A program made the translations under genes and the position numbers. DNA of 8,469 nt from a bacterium (GTDB lineage Bacteria > Vulcanimicrobiota > Xenobia > RGZZ01), in the NCBI GenBank assembly GCA_021782195.1, contig JAJXVI010000072.1, positions 1 to 8,469 on the forward strand, read 5' to 3'. The notes below the pieces were generated by a model. That model searched no databases and was not told the DNA's origin. It worked only from the letters and a program-made list of their open reading frames with translations. Below are positions 5,636-8,469 of this stretch, piece after piece; positions within the stretch are counted from its first letter, which is position 1; the number at the start of each line of letters is the position of its first letter.

Positions 5636-7186
5636 ACCCCCAATGCGGTCAGTCGAGCCGACCGCTCCCCTCTCCCGTTCATAACTGGCAAGAAACAGGT
5701 TGCCAAAGCGGGGATTGAGACACACGTGCAGCCTCCCTCCGGGGAGGCGGCGACAGAAGATCCTGTCAAAAAGCCAGTCGCGTCGAATCAATGCTTCCAG
5801 CCCGGGCTGGTTGAGCGCAAAATCGACTGCCAGGCCATCACGGTGACTCGCGGTATCGTGAAGCGTGGTTCCGAACCACATGGAAACGTGCAGTCCGTGA
5901 CCGGTGTGCGCGCGCAGTCGACGATCCAGCGACGCAACGTAGCCGACCAGTTCACGAGTGACCTTCACGTTCCCGCTGACCGGGACCAGATCGGTCGCCG
6001 GATCGAACCCCACGGTCTCAGACTGACCATAGGTCCCCACGTAGCGGGAAGTGATGTCCTGAAGTTCAAAGGGGCTGACCTGCACGGCGACCAGCGCACC
6101 GATGGTCTTCCAGAGGTAGATGTCCGCCTCGTCTCCCAGCGCCTGGCTGGCATTCGCAGGTGTGGTGGGGACCCCGTCCATGGTGCGCAGACCGTTGAGC
6201 ATCTCCCGAGAACGCCGGTCGTTCCAGAGCGTCAGATAGTCGATGTGGTCACGAGTAAGCGCGGCAAGGAGCGGGTCACGTCGGCGGGTGGTGAAAGTCG
6301 CCCCCTTCGCGTCGAAGCGGCACAGGTACGCGGCCAGAAGGTCATCGGTGTTCCCCACTCCGTTGTGATACGCCGATATGGCCAGATCCGCGCGTCCACC
6401 GTACATATCGAGGAGGTAGCGCATGAATACCACGCTGTCCTCGATGTTTGCGCGCGCGACCATCCGCTCGTCCGAAACACCACGGGCGTGAGCCATGCGT
6501 GCGTGACGCGCCGCAAGGTCGTAGATACGCGCCTTCCGCCGCAAGCGCGCACACACCACGTCGAGGCGACGAACCGGCAGGTTCCCGGCCCCACACAACG
6601 CCTCGACTCCTCCTCGCAGCAGCACGAAGAAATGCACAGCCCAGAGCGCTCGGCTGCGGACGCGAGCCGCGTACTGATGAGCCGTGCGCACAGCTCCCAT
6701 CGACAACTGCCCGACCCCCGTGCACGCGGCATACGATGTAGCCGAGATGCGTCCCCCGTTCTCCCACGTGAGAATGGCAAGCGCCACGGGCAGAGGAACG
6801 CGGAACTGCCGACACGCCACGCGAATCACGCGCGCATAGCGACGGGTCAGGGCAACGTTGGCCTCGATGTGATGCGTGGCCGTCGTGTGGTACACCACGT
6901 GAAAGTACGCCAGTACCTCGGTGCTGGCCTCAGCGCGCTCTGCCGCACTGGCGTTCCGGAAAATCTCCCCGGTCGCACGATAGACGCTCGCGACCTCCCA
7001 GGCTGGATGGCTGGTTTGAAAATACGCCACCAACGGCGAGCCGTGCGCTGCGACCGACGTCGACCGGGCAGCACACGGGGAGACAATCGATGACGACGGC
7101 ACGAACAGGACGAGAATGACCATTGCAGCCAGCAGCACGTTCCTGACCGGCGCGCCTCCCGGCAGACGTGGAAGCTCGGTACTCAT
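5624..7186 (-). CDS. Exported lytic transglycosylase (SLT) fused to an M15-type peptidase-like domain
   Basis: This 520-aa protein probably cleaves peptidoglycan outside the cytoplasmic membrane. The start is ATG 7186, with GGAGG (7194-7198) 7 nt upstream; a TTG one codon earlier is less well spaced. Residues 16-29 are a hydrophobic signal or anchor after R15; C38 lies in SPC, a poor lipobox. The SLT domain covers about 115-290: catalytic Glu E142 in LTWENGG, the G-x-GQLS motif at 157-162, and AYHNG at 272-276, which corresponds to the usual AYNAG. Residues about 290-400 match nothing I know. Residues about 404-500 carry S447-H-x-x-G-x-A-x-D455 in SHRDGLAVDF and H487 in RLHV, the zinc-ligand pattern H448/D455/H487 of M15 D,D- or L,D-peptidases. 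The usual Arg of the 'S-x-Y-R' motif and an acidic residue just before the last His are not evident, so peptidase activity is less certain than the fold. It is transcribed divergently from groES. Confidence 0.85.
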   Translation of the reverse strand: MSTELPRLPGGAPVRNVLLAAMVILVLFVPSSSIVSPCAARSTSVAAHGSPLVAYFQTSHPAWEVASVYRATGEIFRNASAAERAEASTEVLAYFHVVYHTTATHHIEANVALTRRYARVIRVACRQFRVPLPVALAILTWENGGRISATSYAACTGVGQLSMGAVRTAHQYAARVRSRALWAVHFFVLLRGGVEALCGAGNLPVRRLDVVCARLRRKARIYDLAARHARMAHARGVSDERMVARANIEDSVVFMRYLLDMYGGRADLAISAYHNGVGNTDDLLAAYLCRFDAKGATFTTRRRDPLLAALTRDHIDYLTLWNDRRSREMLNGLRTMDGVPTTPANASQALGDEADIYLWKTIGALVAVQVSPFELQDITSRYVGTYGQSETVGFDPATDLVPVSGNVKVTRELVGYVASLDRRLRAHTGHGLHVSMWFGTTLHDTASHRDGLAVDFALNQPGLEALIRRDWLFDRIFCRRLPGGRLHVCLNPRFGNLFLASYERERGAVGSTDRIGGPGG

Positions 7187-7309
7187 CAATCATCCTCCGG
7201 CATCTTCACACCCGGCCGCGCCCGCGTGAACCCGAACGAATCCCCGACGCGTCAGCAGACACTTCTGGAGACGCGCGCCATGGTATACAAGATCCGCGAG
7301 ACAGGATCC

Positions 7310-7331
7310 TGGCCGCGCACGCGCGCGGCCA
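7310..7331. repeat. Perfect 9-bp inverted repeat upstream of groES
   Basis: TGGCCGCGC (7310-7318) and GCGCGGCCA (7323-7331) are exact reverse complements around ACGC. A run of seven A follows 13 nt later on the plus strand. It could be an operator, a boundary hairpin or a chance GC palindrome. It is not an intrinsic terminator in either direction, because no T-run follows the stem. Confidence 0.4.
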
Positions 7332-7412
7332 CGTCCAGCGACACAAAAAAAGCCGGACTTGCATAGAATTCAAGAAGGAGTTCCTCTCGAAAGAGCGTAT
7401 TGCTATCGACCG

Positions 7413-7439
7413 TTAGCAGACTCGCCCCGCGACTGCTAA
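7413..7439 (+). promoter_or_regulatory. CIRCE element, HrcA operator of groESL (variant)
   Basis: The arms TTAGCAGAC (7413-7421) and GACTGCTAA (7431-7439) are separated by exactly 9 nt, as in the CIRCE consensus TTAGCACTC-N9-GAGTGCTAA. The right arm differs from consensus at one base and the left at two; the outer TTAGCA/TGCTAA is intact and extended by a flanking G/C pair. It lies 60 bp before groES. In known systems the HrcA repressor binds here and is released on heat shock; hrcA itself is not in the window. Confidence 0.87.
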
Positions 7440-7499
7440 CACCGAAAGATTCAGGCTTGTCCTGCACGTATTCCCACAAACAAAATGGAGGTCCCACAG

Positions 7500-7802
7500 A
7501 TGACTACCCAGACCATCCAGATCCGACCGTTGGGCGACCGCGTGGTCGTCAAGCCGCTCGAGCAGGAAGAGAAGACCCGCGGCGGCGTGATCCTGCCGGA
7601 CTCGGCAAAGGAGAAGCCCAACCGTGGCAAGGTCGTGGCCGTCGGCAACGGCCGCGTGAACGATGACGGCAAGCGCGTCGCTCTCGACGTAGCGGAAGGG
7701 AACGTGGTTCTCTACGGAAAGTACTCCGGCACCGAGATCAAACTCGAGGGCGAAGAGTACGTGATTCTCCAGGAACGCGACATCCTGGCAATTTTCGAAT
7801 AA
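7500..7802 (+). CDS. groES: Co-chaperonin GroES (Cpn10)
   Basis: GroES is the 10-kDa lid of the GroEL folding chamber and acts in the cytoplasm as a heptamer. The product is 100 aa, close to the usual 95-100. The N-terminal [13 protein letters not shown] strand, the mobile loop [18 protein letters not shown] that contacts GroEL, the roof-loop region around [11 protein letters not shown], and the C-terminal [14 protein letters not shown] are all present. The start is ATG 7500, with GGAGGT (7487-7492) 7 nt upstream. An in-frame ATG at 7485 overlaps that site and would add five residues not expected in the family. It is the first gene of the groESL operon, 18 bp before groEL, and is probably under HrcA control through the CIRCE element upstream. 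Confidence 0.98.
   Translation: MTTQTIQIRPLGDRVVVKPLEQEEKTRGGVILPDSAKEKPNRGKVVAVGNGRVNDDGKRVALDVAEGNVVLYGKYSGTEIKLEGEEYVILQERDILAIFE

Positions 7803-8469
<667 letters not shown>

Larger units (their letters stand above)
7187..7499. promoter_or_regulatory. Divergent spacer between the SLT-M15 gene and groESL
   Basis: This 313-bp spacer holds no gene that I can support. From left to right it contains the GGAGG ribosome site of the SLT-M15 gene (7194-7198), a 9-bp perfect hairpin (7310-7331), a run of seven A (7345-7351), TTGCAT (7359-7364) as a possible -35, an unused ribosome-site-like AAGGAG (7375-7380), TATTGCTAT (7398-7406), the CIRCE element (7413-7439), and the groES ribosome site GGAGGT (7487-7492). 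A start point near 7411-7413 would fit TATTGCTAT as a weak -10 and would place CIRCE at the start of the mRNA, as is usual for HrcA-controlled groE operons. The spacing to TTGCAT is then far too long for a standard sigma-70 promoter, so the exact promoter is not assigned. Confidence 0.4.

Noticed and set aside
5561..7093. 510-codon plus-strand open frame antisense to the SLT-M15 gene
   Set aside because: It is in the same antisense register, with Arg/His-rich composition and no motif, while the minus strand has a signal peptide, SLT and M15 motifs.
7359..7406. Standard sigma-70 promoter for groES from TTGCAT to TATTGCTAT
   Set aside because: The gap between the two boxes is over 30 bp, and no better pair was found at 16-18 bp; only the region is noted.
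7252..7497. 81-codon minus-strand frame in the groES upstream spacer
   Set aside because: It runs across the CIRCE element and the groES ribosome site, with no motif.

Overview
The window is a GC-rich stretch of bacterial chromosome with ordinary housekeeping and signalling genes. It holds seven protein genes, two of them cut by the window edges. I recognise no RNA gene, insertion sequence, CRISPR array or phage gene. A groESL operon with a CIRCE (HrcA-type) operator, a lipoprotein with an FKBP fold, and a secreted wall-cleaving enzyme point to a peptidoglycan-containing bacterium that uses HrcA heat-shock control. The sequence alone does not let me name the phylum. The genes show strong codon bias: TTA, CTA and TCA codons are nearly absent, which leaves long meaningless open frames antisense to every large gene.

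Layout from left to right. The 3' end of an APC-type amino-acid permease (+) runs to 332. It converges on an exported FKBP-type prolyl isomerase lipoprotein (-, 394-918), with a GC-rich hairpin between them. A 284-bp divergent spacer follows, carrying a polypurine run and a perfect 7-bp inverted repeat. Next is an unrecognised 235-aa protein (+, 1203-1910), which converges on a 1147-aa cytoplasmic hybrid histidine kinase (-, 1971-5414) with the order receiver-GAF-PAS-GAF-PAS-HisKA-HATPase-receiver. Upstream of the kinase on the same strand is a 520-aa exported protein (-, 5624-7186) that joins a lytic-transglycosylase (SLT) domain to a C-terminal M15-type peptidase-like domain. A 313-bp divergent spacer with a variant CIRCE element then leads to groES (+, 7500-7802) and the first 216 codons of groEL (+, from 7821).

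Functionally, groES and groEL form the only clear operon. The FKBP lipoprotein and the SLT-M15 protein both act outside the cytoplasmic membrane, in protein folding and wall remodelling respectively. The kinase has no HPt protein, output regulator or obvious target in the window. I found no convincing undescribed multi-gene system. The points most worth a second look are the SLT-M15 fusion with its unusual active-site residues, a near-identical 20-nt intergenic repeat found 5 kb apart, the variant CIRCE operator, and the unrecognised 235-aa protein.
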